From positions 1 through 38,541 of the forward strand of contig JAHBTD010000007.1 of the NCBI GenBank assembly GCA_019638775.1: 38,541 bases of DNA, in the 5' to 3' direction. This stretch comes from Fimbriimonadaceae bacterium (lineage in GTDB: Bacteria; Armatimonadota; Fimbriimonadia; Fimbriimonadales; Fimbriimonadaceae). The notes below the pieces were generated by a model. The model saw nothing but the letters and a program-made list of their open reading frames with translations. It was not told the DNA's origin and made no database searches. A program made the position numbers and the translations under genes. Shown piece after piece: positions 26,433 through 34,037 of this stretch (positions within the stretch are counted from its first letter, which is position 1; the number at the start of each line of letters is the position of its first letter).

Positions 26433-26714
26433 TTACTCCATCATCTCTCGGGTTGTTCCGTGAGGTGATCCCGTCAGCTGAAACGTGGGCACACCAGACC
26501 AATAGGCCCAATGGAAGAGGAATCCTTCTGATTTCCCGTTCTTCATTTTCGACAAAATCAACGTGCTCACGATCCCCACCACTATCAGGTAGGTCAGGAA
26601 CTTCGTCACAATGCCGAGAAAGATGCACACAAAGAGCACGGCCAACTCATCAATCTCCCACCAAAATATCTGGGGCAGGCTATCGAGATATCGTGGAATA
26701 AATGTGCCGTTCAT
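26433..26714 (-). CDS. traL: TraL, small membrane protein of T4SS (VirB3-like position)
   Basis: 93 residues (F TraL: 91). The opening IPRYLDSLPQIFWWEIDE matches the TraL consensus; two hydrophobic stretches follow (about 26-58). The C-terminus is polar. Order traA-traL-traE is that of F. It begins 78 bases after the end of traA. Confidence 0.93.
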   Translation of the reverse strand: MNGTFIPRYLDSLPQIFWWEIDELAVLFVCIFLGIVTKFLTYLIVVGIVSTLILSKMKNGKSEGFLFHWAYWSGVPTFQLTGSPHGTTREMME

Positions 26715-26792
26715 CTGTCCCTCTTCTGCTTCATTGTGACGGCGGGGCCATGATCTGTCCCGCCGTCACGACACCATGCCTGTACCGCCCGC

Positions 26793-27113
26793 TTACATCA
26801 GTCCCGTGGTAATGGTCGGAATGATGTTGGGGATATAGAAGGCTGCTGCCGCCACACCGAATCCGGTGAACATGCCGGCCCACCGGCCCGCCATCGCCGA
26901 TCCCAACCCGATCGCCCCCGCCACCAGGGCTAACAACGTCCCCAGCGACCCCTGCATATAGTTGGTCAACAACGTGACCAGCGGACCAAACGTCGCATCC
27001 GCACCTGCGAACGCGGGCACGGCCAGAACCACAAACGAGGCAAGCACCATGAGCCCCAACAAGAGACTCATTCGCCACATTTCTCCGGTCACTCTCTTCA
27101 AGACGTTGCCCAT
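26793..27113 (-). CDS. traA: TraA, conjugative pilin precursor
   Basis: 106 residues (F propilin: 121). A long N-terminal leader (hydrophobic, cut likely after AVPAFA near residue 36) leaves about 70 residues with two hydrophobic helices (LLALVAGAIGLGSAMAG and FTGFGVAAAAFYIPNIIPTI), the usual two-helix pilin. The first gene of the F-order transfer cluster, with GGAG four bases before the ATG. Maturation could involve the element's S26 peptidase. No TraX or TraQ homologue is seen in the window. Confidence 0.9.
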   Translation of the reverse strand: MGNVLKRVTGEMWRMSLLLGLMVLASFVVLAVPAFAGADATFGPLVTLLTNYMQGSLGTLLALVAGAIGLGSAMAGRWAGMFTGFGVAAAAFYIPNIIPTITTGLM

Positions 27114-27226
27114 ACTCCAGCCCCTCCTCTGGCTCGTCGCTCACTGTTTACAAGACGTGTGGTTGCCAAACCGAATGAGCGCCCTTAGTTCATTCCAGCA
27201 TAGCCATGCTCCTCCTCAGCCTCTCC

Positions 27227-28072
27227 TTATGGTTTTACTGAGTCGCCTGTGACACCAGTGGACACAACAGATGTTACTGGAGGTATTTGGGATCGCTCCT
27301 CAACCGATGAGGGATCTCCACACCTACCTCGCAGCAGCATCGTGATCTCCACGCGTCGACTGTCTGCATGATTCGGCATAAAGCAGCAGCCTCCGCGGCC
27401 GACCACTTCCACCTGAGTCGAGACCTTCAAGCCAGCCTGCAATGCTTTCGCCACCGCGTGCGCCCGAGCCGTCCCAAGTTCTTCGTTTGTCTCCCGAGAC
27501 CCCGTCGGATCGGTGTATCCCTCCACCCGCAGATAGAAGACCTCCTCTGTGGACAGTTCCGTTAAGTCTCGTTGCGCACGCTCCGGTACAGCAGCCGAAC
27601 CCATGGCAAACAAAACGGTTCGATGCCGCACCTCAGGATCGCGACGACAGGCGGACGGGGACGTCCTTCCTGTGAAACCAGGAGGTGCTGGTTTGTCCAC
27701 GCTGCTCACCGCAGCGCGAGACATGTCACCTTGACGGCCTGCCAGCGCACCCGCAGAAAACGTCGGCAATGTCTGGAGCCGATGCATCACCGCCTTAATC
27801 GGTTTCGGTGTGAGATCCGCCACCAACGGTTTGTTTGGGACCTGCGTCAGGGGTGTTGGCTCTGGGCATCCAGCGGGACGAGACAGAAGCCATTGCGGAC
27901 CAGATTGGACGGAAACCACCGTAGTCGGGAAGGTGTAGCCTTGCCCGCAGAGTCGCGTTGCCTCGGACATTGTTGGCGACGCAGCAGGTCGCGTCGTACA
28001 GCCCCCGACGGTCAGCAGTCCCATACAAACGAGACCGGCCCATGGCATGTAAGTCGTCCGTCCCCCTGTCAT
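27227..28072 (-). CDS. OmpA-like lipoprotein
   Basis: 281 residues from ATG 28072, preceded by AAAGGGGGGAG; a frame extension to 28204 has no signal. The lipobox LLTVGGC puts the lipidated cysteine at 25. A linker (30-150) precedes an OmpA/MotB peptidoglycan-binding domain (about 155-262): TVLFAMGSAAVPERAQRDL, FYLRVEGYTDPTGS, and ARAHAVAKAL with VEVVGRGG and NHADSRRVEI. It probably ties the outer membrane to peptidoglycan near the mating channel. It lies just upstream of traA, where no F gene has this fold. Confidence 0.85.
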   Translation of the reverse strand: MTGGRTTYMPWAGLVCMGLLTVGGCTTRPAASPTMSEATRLCGQGYTFPTTVVSVQSGPQWLLSRPAGCPEPTPLTQVPNKPLVADLTPKPIKAVMHRLQTLPTFSAGALAGRQGDMSRAAVSSVDKPAPPGFTGRTSPSACRRDPEVRHRTVLFAMGSAAVPERAQRDLTELSTEEVFYLRVEGYTDPTGSRETNEELGTARAHAVAKALQAGLKVSTQVEVVGRGGCCFMPNHADSRRVEITMLLRGRCGDPSSVEERSQIPPVTSVVSTGVTGDSVKP

Positions 28073-28178
28073 ACTCCCCCCTTTCACCACGGCTTCCGAG
28101 TCGCCAGGTTCATCTTTGGTATTACCGACTGCCACGGTGTATCGAACGGAAACAGGGGTTGCCGGATATCGGAAGGGA

Positions 28179-28197
28179 CGTCGTCGACGCGACGACG
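28179..28197. repeat. 8-bp perfect inverted repeat in the operon leader segment
   Basis: CGTCGTCG, a three-base loop, then CGACGACG, lying in the roughly 150-base gap between the zinc-ribbon gene and the OmpA-like gene. It forms a stable GC hairpin in the minus-strand transcript but has no T-run, so an intrinsic terminator is unlikely; an RNA processing or pausing site is possible. Confidence 0.5.
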
Positions 28198-28221
28198 GAA
28201 CCAAGAAAAGACGCCAGCGGG

Positions 28222-28425
28222 TTAAGAAGCGATCAGATTAACAGTAGCCACCCACCCACCCCAGGCCCGGAAGGTCCCGTCGGGACATTGCTGGAATAAA
28301 CGCGCGCACTGAAGACACTGATGAAGGTACCTATCCATGAATTCGTCACCATCGTGTGAACGATACCCAAACAACTCTCCGTTACAACGAGGACACGGTT
28401 TCAACAAATTTGCATACAGTCCCAT
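28222..28425 (-). CDS. Small zinc-ribbon protein
   Basis: 67 residues from ATG 28425, with CGAGGAG upstream. Two CxxC pairs (CPRC near residue 12 and CLQC near 40) are spaced like a zinc ribbon. No membrane segment or signal. Such small proteins often bind nucleic acid or proteins. It follows the DUF1016-like gene directly and precedes the OmpA-like gene. Unknown role. Confidence 0.6.
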   Translation of the reverse strand: MGLYANLLKPCPRCNGELFGYRSHDGDEFMDRYLHQCLQCARLFQQCPDGTFRAWGGWVATVNLIAS

Positions 28426-28445
28426 TGTTTGCTCTCCTCGCTTCA

Positions 28446-29207
28446 CTACAAGACACTCGTATTATTATCTGGGATAACTGCATGCATCACCGGTGCATGG
28501 ATCAGCGTGCCGAGGGTCGCCATTCTGGAGGCAATCCTCGCGATTGCCTCCTGCGACTCACGCAGCGCCTCCAATTCGACGCCTCGCTGCTGAGCTTTTC
28601 CTTCCAGTGCCTCGCACAACACATCAAGCCGCCGCACAATGGTTCTGACGGCCATCTCTTGAAATTCTGCGGATTGCGTACAGGCCCCCACGAACCCTTC
28701 GGCTTCGAGATCCGTCGATCTTTCCTTGCCACCTTCCTGCTGCCGCGTACGATGAGCCTGCACACGCGCCTCGATACGCAAGACCGCACTCTCGAAGCCC
28801 CGTAATTCAGAGTCGTTGGAATACGTCACCTGTTCGGCATTCCAGGCACTATCCATAGTCAAGGCCGGCAGACAGAATCGGACGAGATAACTATAGGAAA
28901 GGGGAAAGCTCAATTGGGCGCGCAGGGCTTCAATCCGCTCCCACTGCCCTCCGAAGGCGTTGTAGATCCTCGCGGACTCGTACAGCATGTGTGGACGAAT
29001 ACACTTCCCGACCGCTGCGGACATACGTTCTGCCATCTTCACGACGACAGCATCCCCATGCTGGCTCCGTTCCAGGGCTTCAACCACTATACCGCCAAGC
29101 CGAAAGCGTTCACGGATCAACTCTCCCGCCACATACGTGATGGACCTCGCACACTGTTCAGCCCGTTGCACCAACGATTCCTGCCAATCAGCCGCGTACT
29201 CCAGCAT
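28446..29207 (-). CDS. DUF1016_N-like helical protein
   Basis: 253 residues from ATG 29207 (TAGGAGG five bases upstream); an earlier ATG at 29234 would overlap the barrel gene. The region 30-125 (RLGGIVVEALERSQHGDA, RPHMLYESARIYNAFGG) resembles the N-terminal DNA-binding-like part of DUF1016 proteins (YhcG), where a PD-(D/E)XK nuclease domain normally follows. Here the remaining 120 residues are helical and charged with no visible nuclease motif. Its place at the head of the transfer operon suggests a regulator, without proof. Confidence 0.55.
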   Translation of the reverse strand: MLEYAADWQESLVQRAEQCARSITYVAGELIRERFRLGGIVVEALERSQHGDAVVVKMAERMSAAVGKCIRPHMLYESARIYNAFGGQWERIEALRAQLSFPLSYSYLVRFCLPALTMDSAWNAEQVTYSNDSELRGFESAVLRIEARVQAHRTRQQEGGKERSTDLEAEGFVGACTQSAEFQEMAVRTIVRRLDVLCEALEGKAQQRGVELEALRESQEAIARIASRMATLGTLIHAPVMHAVIPDNNTSVL

Positions 29208-29223
29208 CAGCCCTCCTACTGCG

Positions 29224-30036
29224 CTAGAAGGCATAGATCACTCCCACTGACCCACGAAACGCCGCTTGCCCAACAGATCCGAGGAAATCACGGGAGGCAC
29301 TCAACGAGAACAACCAGTGTTTGTCCAACGCCAAGACATACCCCAGCTCCGGACTAGCGACTTGCTTCTTGGAATTGAGCGGGTCTTCTTGGAATCGCAA
29401 GCCACCCACAATCGCAGAAGATTCATCCAGGGCTTTTACAAATCCCAAGTTCACAAGAATAATGCTCGAACGATGCGGGACCCAATGGCCTGGCTGAAAT
29501 GACGGCACGACCTCATATCCCAGATTCCCATGGAGCCACCACCGATTCCCAAGATTCCAGGACGTGACCAACGCCCCGCGCAAGCCAGGATTCGTTCGGT
29601 CTCCCGCATAGGGCACCTCACCCAATACGCGCACGCTAATCGATGGCAGCAGCTCTCGTTCTTCGGCCTGTTTCCGGAACCGCGCTAAAATTCCCAACTG
29701 GATCGACCTAGGATCGTCCATCGTCCCAGGATTGAGCGGACCTCGGAGCGACGTCCCACTGACCGTCAATTCCATATTTTCTGTGGCGCCATAGCGAATA
29801 TCGTGAGTTGCCCGGAAGCGCCCACTCTCAGAGCCCGAATCATTCCGCGTGATGTCGGGCCGGATCGCCGACTGGATCACCACTTGATCTGTGGGCACCG
29901 GGTAGGCGTCATCGAGAGACGTAGGGTAGCCCGGACTGATATTTGCCGGGGAGAGTGCCATCACCACGTTGCCCCCCAGGCATACGAGCCCCAGGGCCCC
30001 CGCAACCGCCAGTAACCACTTCCTGCCTCCACGCAT
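29224..30036 (-). CDS. Outer-membrane beta-barrel protein, first gene of the transfer operon
   Basis: 270 residues from ATG 30036, with AAGGAG ten bases upstream; a TTG at 30045 is too close to that site. A signal peptide (LLAVAGALGLVCLGGNVVMA) is followed by alternating beta strands with aromatic girdles and a C-terminal phenylalanine (GVIYAF), the outer-membrane insertion signal. Strand content suggests about 10-12 strands. It resembles the general MetA-type/porin-like barrel group, but I cannot name a family. No counterpart in F; role in the transfer system unknown. Confidence 0.65.
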   Translation of the reverse strand: MRGGRKWLLAVAGALGLVCLGGNVVMALSPANISPGYPTSLDDAYPVPTDQVVIQSAIRPDITRNDSGSESGRFRATHDIRYGATENMELTVSGTSLRGPLNPGTMDDPRSIQLGILARFRKQAEERELLPSISVRVLGEVPYAGDRTNPGLRGALVTSWNLGNRWWLHGNLGYEVVPSFQPGHWVPHRSSIILVNLGFVKALDESSAIVGGLRFQEDPLNSKKQVASPELGYVLALDKHWLFSLSASRDFLGSVGQAAFRGSVGVIYAF

Positions 30037-30248
30037 TAGTCCCAAGCTCCTTATAGGAATTGCACAACATAGAAGGTTGTTACCCTCGTATTACCGAAGG
30101 ACCAAGGACAGGAAAGGCAGGAGATTTTGGATTGAGTAGACGTCAGGGGCAGAGGAGAGAAGATGTCAGTGTCACGCCCCCTGACAGGTCCCTAATGGCC
30201 CATTCCAGGGACCATGAGCCAGGCACAATTCGCAAGGAGAGCCGTGGA
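30037..30248 (-). promoter_or_regulatory. Leader and probable promoter region of the main transfer operon
   Basis: About 200 bases without a gene, upstream of the barrel gene. It contains inverted repeats that can form hairpins in the minus-strand RNA: GGTCCCT at 30187-30193 with AGGGACC at 30207-30213, enclosing AATGG-c-CCATT; GTCAGGGGC at 30142-30150 with GCCCCCTGAC at 30176-30185 (one bulged base); and ACAAC/GTTGT near 30062-30078. No strong -35/-10 pair was found. It would be the leader of the roughly 20-kb operon. Confidence 0.4.
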
Positions 30249-30398
30249 TCAGCGCGATCCATTGGTCGTGTGATCCGGTAATTCCTGTATGAGTCTGCAC
30301 CTCAGCCCAGCAGGCAGCTCAATACCCCGTTGAAGCTTTTCACAGAGCGTGCGGACATGATCGTGCTCACTTCTCAGAGGCATCACTAGCAGTTCGTC
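30249..30398 (-). pseudogene. rusA-like gene, 3' part (split by the IS)
   Basis: The last 49 codons of the resolvase gene, ending in TGA at 30249, starting DELLVMPLRSEHDH. Joining this to 31689-32033 with the IS removed keeps the frame (…RFGI + DELLV…) and gives a 164-residue protein, a normal RusA length. The DELLV piece falls where RusA proteins have their DD-containing strand after the RDLP motif. The IS supplies no in-frame continuation of the full gene, so it is broken. Confidence 0.6.
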
Positions 30399-31688
30399 AT
30401 GAAGCGCATACAAGCCTACAAATTTGAATTGATGCCAGATGGCCAGCAGCAGAACCACATGCGTCGCTTCGCTGGTTCGTGTCGATTCGTATTTAATAGG
30501 GCTTTGGCGCTGCAGAAAGAGCGCTATGAGCAACGCGAAAAGAATTTGGGCTACGCCGGCTTGTGCAAGCTACTCACCGAATGGCGCAACAGCCAGGAAA
30601 CGGCATGGCTGGCCGATGCACCGGTGCACCCCTTGCAGCAATCGCTCAAGAATTTGGAGCGAGCCTATGCCAATTTTTTTTCCCAGCGTGCAGCCTGTCC
30701 ACGTTTCAAGAAGAAGGGCCAGAGTGAGAGGTTCCGCTATCCGGATACTAAACAGATCAAGCTGGAGCAAGGTAATAGCCGCCTATTTCTCCCAAAACTT
30801 GGCTGGCTACGATATCGCAACAGCCGCGAAGTACTCGGCACGGTCAAGAACGTCACCGTGAGCCAGTTGTGCGGAAAATGGTTTGTCTCCATCCAGACAG
30901 AGCGAGAGGTTGAGCCGCCCCTCCCCAATGGCGACGCAGTCGGTATCGACATGGGAATCGCACGGTTCGCAACATTCTCTAATGGCAGCTATTTGGCCCC
31001 ACTGAACAGCTTCACACAGCACGAAACTCGCCTGCGCAAAGCGCAGCGAGCGATGAGTCGCAAAACCAGATTCAGCAACAACTGGAAGAAGGCGAAAGCC
31101 CGCATTCAGCGCATCCATGCCCGCATCGGCAATGTCCGCCGTGACTACTTGCACAAAGCCACGACCGCGATCAGCCACAACCACGCTCTCGTAATCGTCG
31201 AGGATTTGCAGGTAAGAAACATGTCCGCGTCAGCGGGAGCCAGCCTCGAAGCACCGGGTAGACGCGTTCGGGCTAAGTCAGGCCTGAACAAACGCATTCT
31301 CGACCAGGGCTGGTTCGAATTCCGCCGCCAGTTGCAGTGTAAGCTGGCGTGGAATGGTGGATGGCTGCTCGCTGTGCCACCACGGAACACCAGCCGAAGC
31401 TGCCCAGACTGCGGCCACGTCTCAAGGCACAACCGACAGACTCAGGCGGAATTCAGGTGCGTCGAATGCGGGTTCGAGGGCCACGCCGATGTGGTCGGGG
31501 CGATTAATATATTAAGGGCGGGACACGCCCAGTTAGCCTGTGGAGAGGATGTCAGTCACGCCACACCTGCAAAGGTGAAACGTGCAGCCTCTGCGAAGCA
31601 GGAACCCACCGAAGCGACTCTGGCGCGGTTCGATCACTCGCCTGAGCGCCGTAAGAATCTCCGGTCTTCAGGCCGGGGAGGATGTCAA
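30399..31688 (+). mobile_element. TnpB-only IS200/IS605-type element (IS1341-like) inserted in rusA
   Basis: About 1.29 kb carrying only tnpB, no tnpA. The right end is a typical family terminus: a hairpin at 31659-31678 (CTCCGGTC, loop TTCA, GGCCGGGG) followed by GGAGGATGTCAA ending near 31688. The left end is placed by reconstruction of the interrupted gene, right at the tnpB start, give or take a few bases. There are no terminal inverted repeats or target duplications, as expected for the family. Movement would need a TnpA in trans. Confidence 0.75.
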
Positions 31689-31805
31689 AATCCCAAATCG
31701 TTCGCACATATGCCAGACCGCATCCTGCATCCCCGGGAGATCCCGTGTGATAAGATCGCCCGGCACATACTCCACAATCGCATAACACTCCCCCTGGATC
31801 GGTAG
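30399..31805 (+). CDS. tnpB: TnpB RNA-guided nuclease of an IS200/IS605-type element
   Basis: 468 codons. An N-terminal helix-turn-helix-like part (AYKFELMPDGQQQNHMRRFAG) leads to a split RuvC domain with all three acidic residues: D184 (AVGIDMGIA), E268 (LVIVEDLQV) and D364 (HADVVGAIN). The zinc ribbon has CPDC at 335-338 and CVEC at 354-357. TnpB cuts DNA next to a TAM, guided by an RNA made from the element's right end. The frame has no stop inside the element: roughly the last 38 residues are read from the antisense of the rusA fragment, so the native C-terminus has probably been altered. Catalytic residues look intact. Confidence 0.93.
   Translation: MKRIQAYKFELMPDGQQQNHMRRFAGSCRFVFNRALALQKERYEQREKNLGYAGLCKLLTEWRNSQETAWLADAPVHPLQQSLKNLERAYANFFSQRAACPRFKKKGQSERFRYPDTKQIKLEQGNSRLFLPKLGWLRYRNSREVLGTVKNVTVSQLCGKWFVSIQTEREVEPPLPNGDAVGIDMGIARFATFSNGSYLAPLNSFTQHETRLRKAQRAMSRKTRFSNNWKKAKARIQRIHARIGNVRRDYLHKATTAISHNHALVIVEDLQVRNMSASAGASLEAPGRRVRAKSGLNKRILDQGWFEFRRQLQCKLAWNGGWLLAVPPRNTSRSCPDCGHVSRHNRQTQAEFRCVECGFEGHADVVGAINILRAGHAQLACGEDVSHATPAKVKRAASAKQEPTEATLARFDHSPERRKNLRSSGRGGCQNPKSFAHMPDRILHPREIPCDKIARHILHNRITLPLDR
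31540..31688 (+). ncRNA. Probable omega RNA scaffold at the tnpB right end
   Basis: TnpB guide RNAs in characterised elements end at the right terminus of the IS, with the guide taken from the flanking DNA just beyond it. Here the terminal hairpin at 31659-31678 and the GGAGGATGTCAA end fit, and the guide would begin at about 31689 (AATCCCAAATCG…), which is rusA sequence. The 5' limit is a guess. Confidence 0.4.
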
Positions 31806-32033
31806 GTACGGCTGCATCCCCTTTAGCTGAGTCCTAAACTCCCGTTCCACATTCGTCAGCCACCGCATGAAGCGCTTCGTTGGATACCGGCGAATCCGGC
31901 CATCGACAAGCAACAGCCCCATCTGATTCTTCCCCGACGGACTCGTATCGTGATATTCCAATGTCAGAATACGGTCCAGGCTCCGTGTCGCCATGGGCTT
32001 TACCACTGTGGCTCCGAAAGCACGCAAGGTCAT
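31689..32033 (-). pseudogene. rusA-like Holliday junction resolvase, 5' part (split by the IS)
   Basis: 115 codons from ATG 32033 (GGAGG five bases upstream). The opening part (SPSGKNQMGLLLVDGRIRR, YPTKRFMRWL) and GDLITRDLPGMQDAVWHM follow the RusA pattern of an N-terminal PxSxN loop and an aspartate-rich RDLPG motif (catalytic metal ligands). RusA-type enzymes cut Holliday junctions and are common on phages and integrative elements. The frame ends after a few codons inside the IS right end (TSSPA, stop at 31668). Inactive unless precise IS loss occurs. The gene follows the RecD-like helicase by about 57 bases. Confidence 0.65.
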
Positions 32034-32090
32034 AGGCCTCCGTTGCTGTGAACCTCGACATTGACCGGGCCTCATGCACCAGCCCCCACG

Positions 32091-33878
32091 CTAATACACC
32101 ATACAGACTGTCGCCTCACGTCCACGTGTTCTGCCAACATATTGCATGCGCTCCTCGACTGCAAAGGCCCCACATTCCCGCTCTGGAATGATAAACACCA
32201 CGCACTGGTAGCGACTCCCCTGCGCTTTATGCACGGTAATGCAATAGCTTAACTGCAACTCATCCGCCCTGAGTGCTACCTCGCGCCCAGAGTCCAGGCG
32301 CAACGCTATCGTGTCACCCATTCCCCCAAGCACCCGCCCTTGCTCACCATTGACTGCTCGCTGACCGCCATCGTATCGAGTCTTCGTGACAATGACGCGA
32401 TCGCCCGTTCGAAACCCACCGTGACATGGCAGTCCGTCCGGATTCACAATCTCCTGCAGCAATCGGTTCAACCGATCCACACCAAGGCCTCCTGCGTACA
32501 CAGGGGACAACGCCTGCCACTCGACCCCAGTGTCTTGATAGCCACACACCACTTTCCGCAACTGATGCAGCAAAAGCGCCTCGGATGCGAAGCGAATCAC
32601 CTGGACCTTGACCAGCAACGACCCCCTGGATCCTTCTTCGCCCAAGTGCACCACAGGCAAGACGGTCAACAGCTCCGCCATCACAGGAGTCGCTCCCACC
32701 GGGGCTAGTTGCTGCGGATCGCCGATCAACACGATTTGCCCGCGACAGCTCAACAACAATCGATACAGGATATGCCAGGTCAGCATGCCAGCCTCATCGA
32801 CCAAGACCAAGTCGGCACCCACACTCGACACCGAATAGCCGCCGCCTCCATACCCCAGCAACTTGTGCAACGTCGTGGCGTCTTCCCCGAGGAGGGTCGC
32901 CGCTTTCCCGGTCATCGCCGTGGCCGCCACAGTCCCTCCTCGCTCACGCACCTGAGCACTGAGAGACCTCGCTAGCTCAGTCTTTCCACTTCCAGCCCCA
33001 CCGGTAACCACCGTATACCGAAAGCGCAACGCCCTGGCTTGCACGCTGGGACTCGCGTTACCTGAGTCCTGCTGATTCGCTCGAATCATGGCCAGGGCTT
33101 TCTTCCGCACAAAATACACCCCTGGGGAAAACCACAAGCCCTGCTCGCATTTCCCCGCACGTCCTGCCTGCAGTGTGATTGACGACGCTACCCGATCCGC
33201 AGGCAGTCCAATCAGCTCTGCGCACCGTGCCACAAGATGAACGTCAGAAAGCCCTCCGATCCCTTCTTCATCGGCTTGTGCAAGGGCCTCCATCACTGCG
33301 GCCTTATAGTGTTCGTCACTATACAAGTCGTGCCCCAACACCTGTGCGGCCGCCACCGCAGCCTGAAATGGGAGGCCTCGACGTCGATATAGTAGAAACG
33401 GATCTGCAGCGATGGCCTGCACTGATCGTAGCGTTCCCTTGACGAGTTTGCGCGCCACGGCTTTCCAGCCTGCACAACACAGCCATTCCACCAGCGGGCC
33501 CAACAATTGAAACACCTTCACGACCTGACGTGGGGGCGAACGACGCAAGTCGAGCACCCCCAACAACTCCGATGAGCTCGCGCAGGCTTCGAATCGTCGT
33601 GATCGTATCCTGGACACCATCAGAAAAGGATCGGGCCCATTGGCTATCACTCGCCCCCAGCACTCTCCCACCTCTCCGACCGAAGGGACTGGCAGTCCGT
33701 CCGGAATAAACGCCCGATGCTTACGAGCTATTTCGATCCAATCGCCAGACCCACGGCGCGCACGGGTCCGACTCGTGATCACCCCAACCACCTTAGGCAT
33801 TTCCTCAGGACTGCCCGCCATCTCGTCTGAGACAACCTCCCCTTGCACGCGCACTTCTAAGGATCCAGAGCAGACCAT
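32091..33878 (-). CDS. RecD-like SF1 DNA helicase
   Basis: 595 residues from ATG 33878 (GGGAGGGAG upstream); a longer frame from 33935 is possible but would cover part of the large palindrome's left arm. An N-terminal region (to about 270) includes helix-hairpin-like repeats as in RecD2. The helicase core has Walker A GGAGSGKT at about 293-300, DEAG at 361-364 (motif II), GDPQQLAPV at 386-394 (motif III) and a C-terminal UvrD-type part with YCITVHKAQGSRYQ and YVGRTRGRE. SF1B helicases of this type move 5' to 3'. It heads a unit with rusA, divergent from the Fe-S nuclease. Function in element replication or recombination inferred. Confidence 0.88.
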   Translation of the reverse strand: MVCSGSLEVRVQGEVVSDEMAGSPEEMPKVVGVITSRTRARRGSGDWIEIARKHRAFIPDGLPVPSVGEVGECWGRVIANGPDPFLMVSRIRSRRFEACASSSELLGVLDLRRSPPRQVVKVFQLLGPLVEWLCCAGWKAVARKLVKGTLRSVQAIAADPFLLYRRRGLPFQAAVAAAQVLGHDLYSDEHYKAAVMEALAQADEEGIGGLSDVHLVARCAELIGLPADRVASSITLQAGRAGKCEQGLWFSPGVYFVRKKALAMIRANQQDSGNASPSVQARALRFRYTVVTGGAGSGKTELARSLSAQVRERGGTVAATAMTGKAATLLGEDATTLHKLLGYGGGGYSVSSVGADLVLVDEAGMLTWHILYRLLLSCRGQIVLIGDPQQLAPVGATPVMAELLTVLPVVHLGEEGSRGSLLVKVQVIRFASEALLLHQLRKVVCGYQDTGVEWQALSPVYAGGLGVDRLNRLLQEIVNPDGLPCHGGFRTGDRVIVTKTRYDGGQRAVNGEQGRVLGGMGDTIALRLDSGREVALRADELQLSYCITVHKAQGSRYQCVVFIIPERECGAFAVEERMQYVGRTRGREATVCMVY

Positions 33879-33926
33879 GCTTCTCCCTCCCCATGCTTCA
33901 GCCATCACGCACTCATCTCTGCAACT

Positions 33927-33966
33927 CTGTGACATACCGTTTTGGTTCCAAAACGGTATGTCACAG
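33927..33966. promoter_or_regulatory. 40-bp perfect palindrome between divergent helicase and nuclease genes
   Basis: The left arm CTGTGACATACCGTTTTGG (33927-33945) and its exact reverse complement (33948-33966) are separated by two bases. The repeat lies 49 bases from the helicase ATG and 72 bases from the nuclease ATG, so a shared operator is the likeliest role. A cruciform or DNA-processing site is the alternative. No T-run follows either side, so it is not an ordinary terminator. Confidence 0.8.
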
Positions 33967-34037
33967 CTCGTTCACTTCAGCGAACCGCACGACCTTCCGG
34001 TCGATCGACGCGCTGCACGAACTCACCCGGAGGCCCT

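Noticed and set aside
28179-28197. Intrinsic terminator
   Set aside because: The hairpin is strong, but neither strand has a following T-run.
30249-30533. Minus-strand frame whose LHDELLV segment looks like the end of a family-A DNA polymerase
   Set aside because: The HDE similarity arises where antisense tnpB meets the resolvase gene. Joining the two IS flanks in frame explains the DELLV part as RusA-like.
33942-34037. Upstream extension of the Fe-S nuclease
   Set aside because: It would start inside the perfect palindrome. The ATG at 34038 has a GGAGG site and starts just before the recognisable domain.
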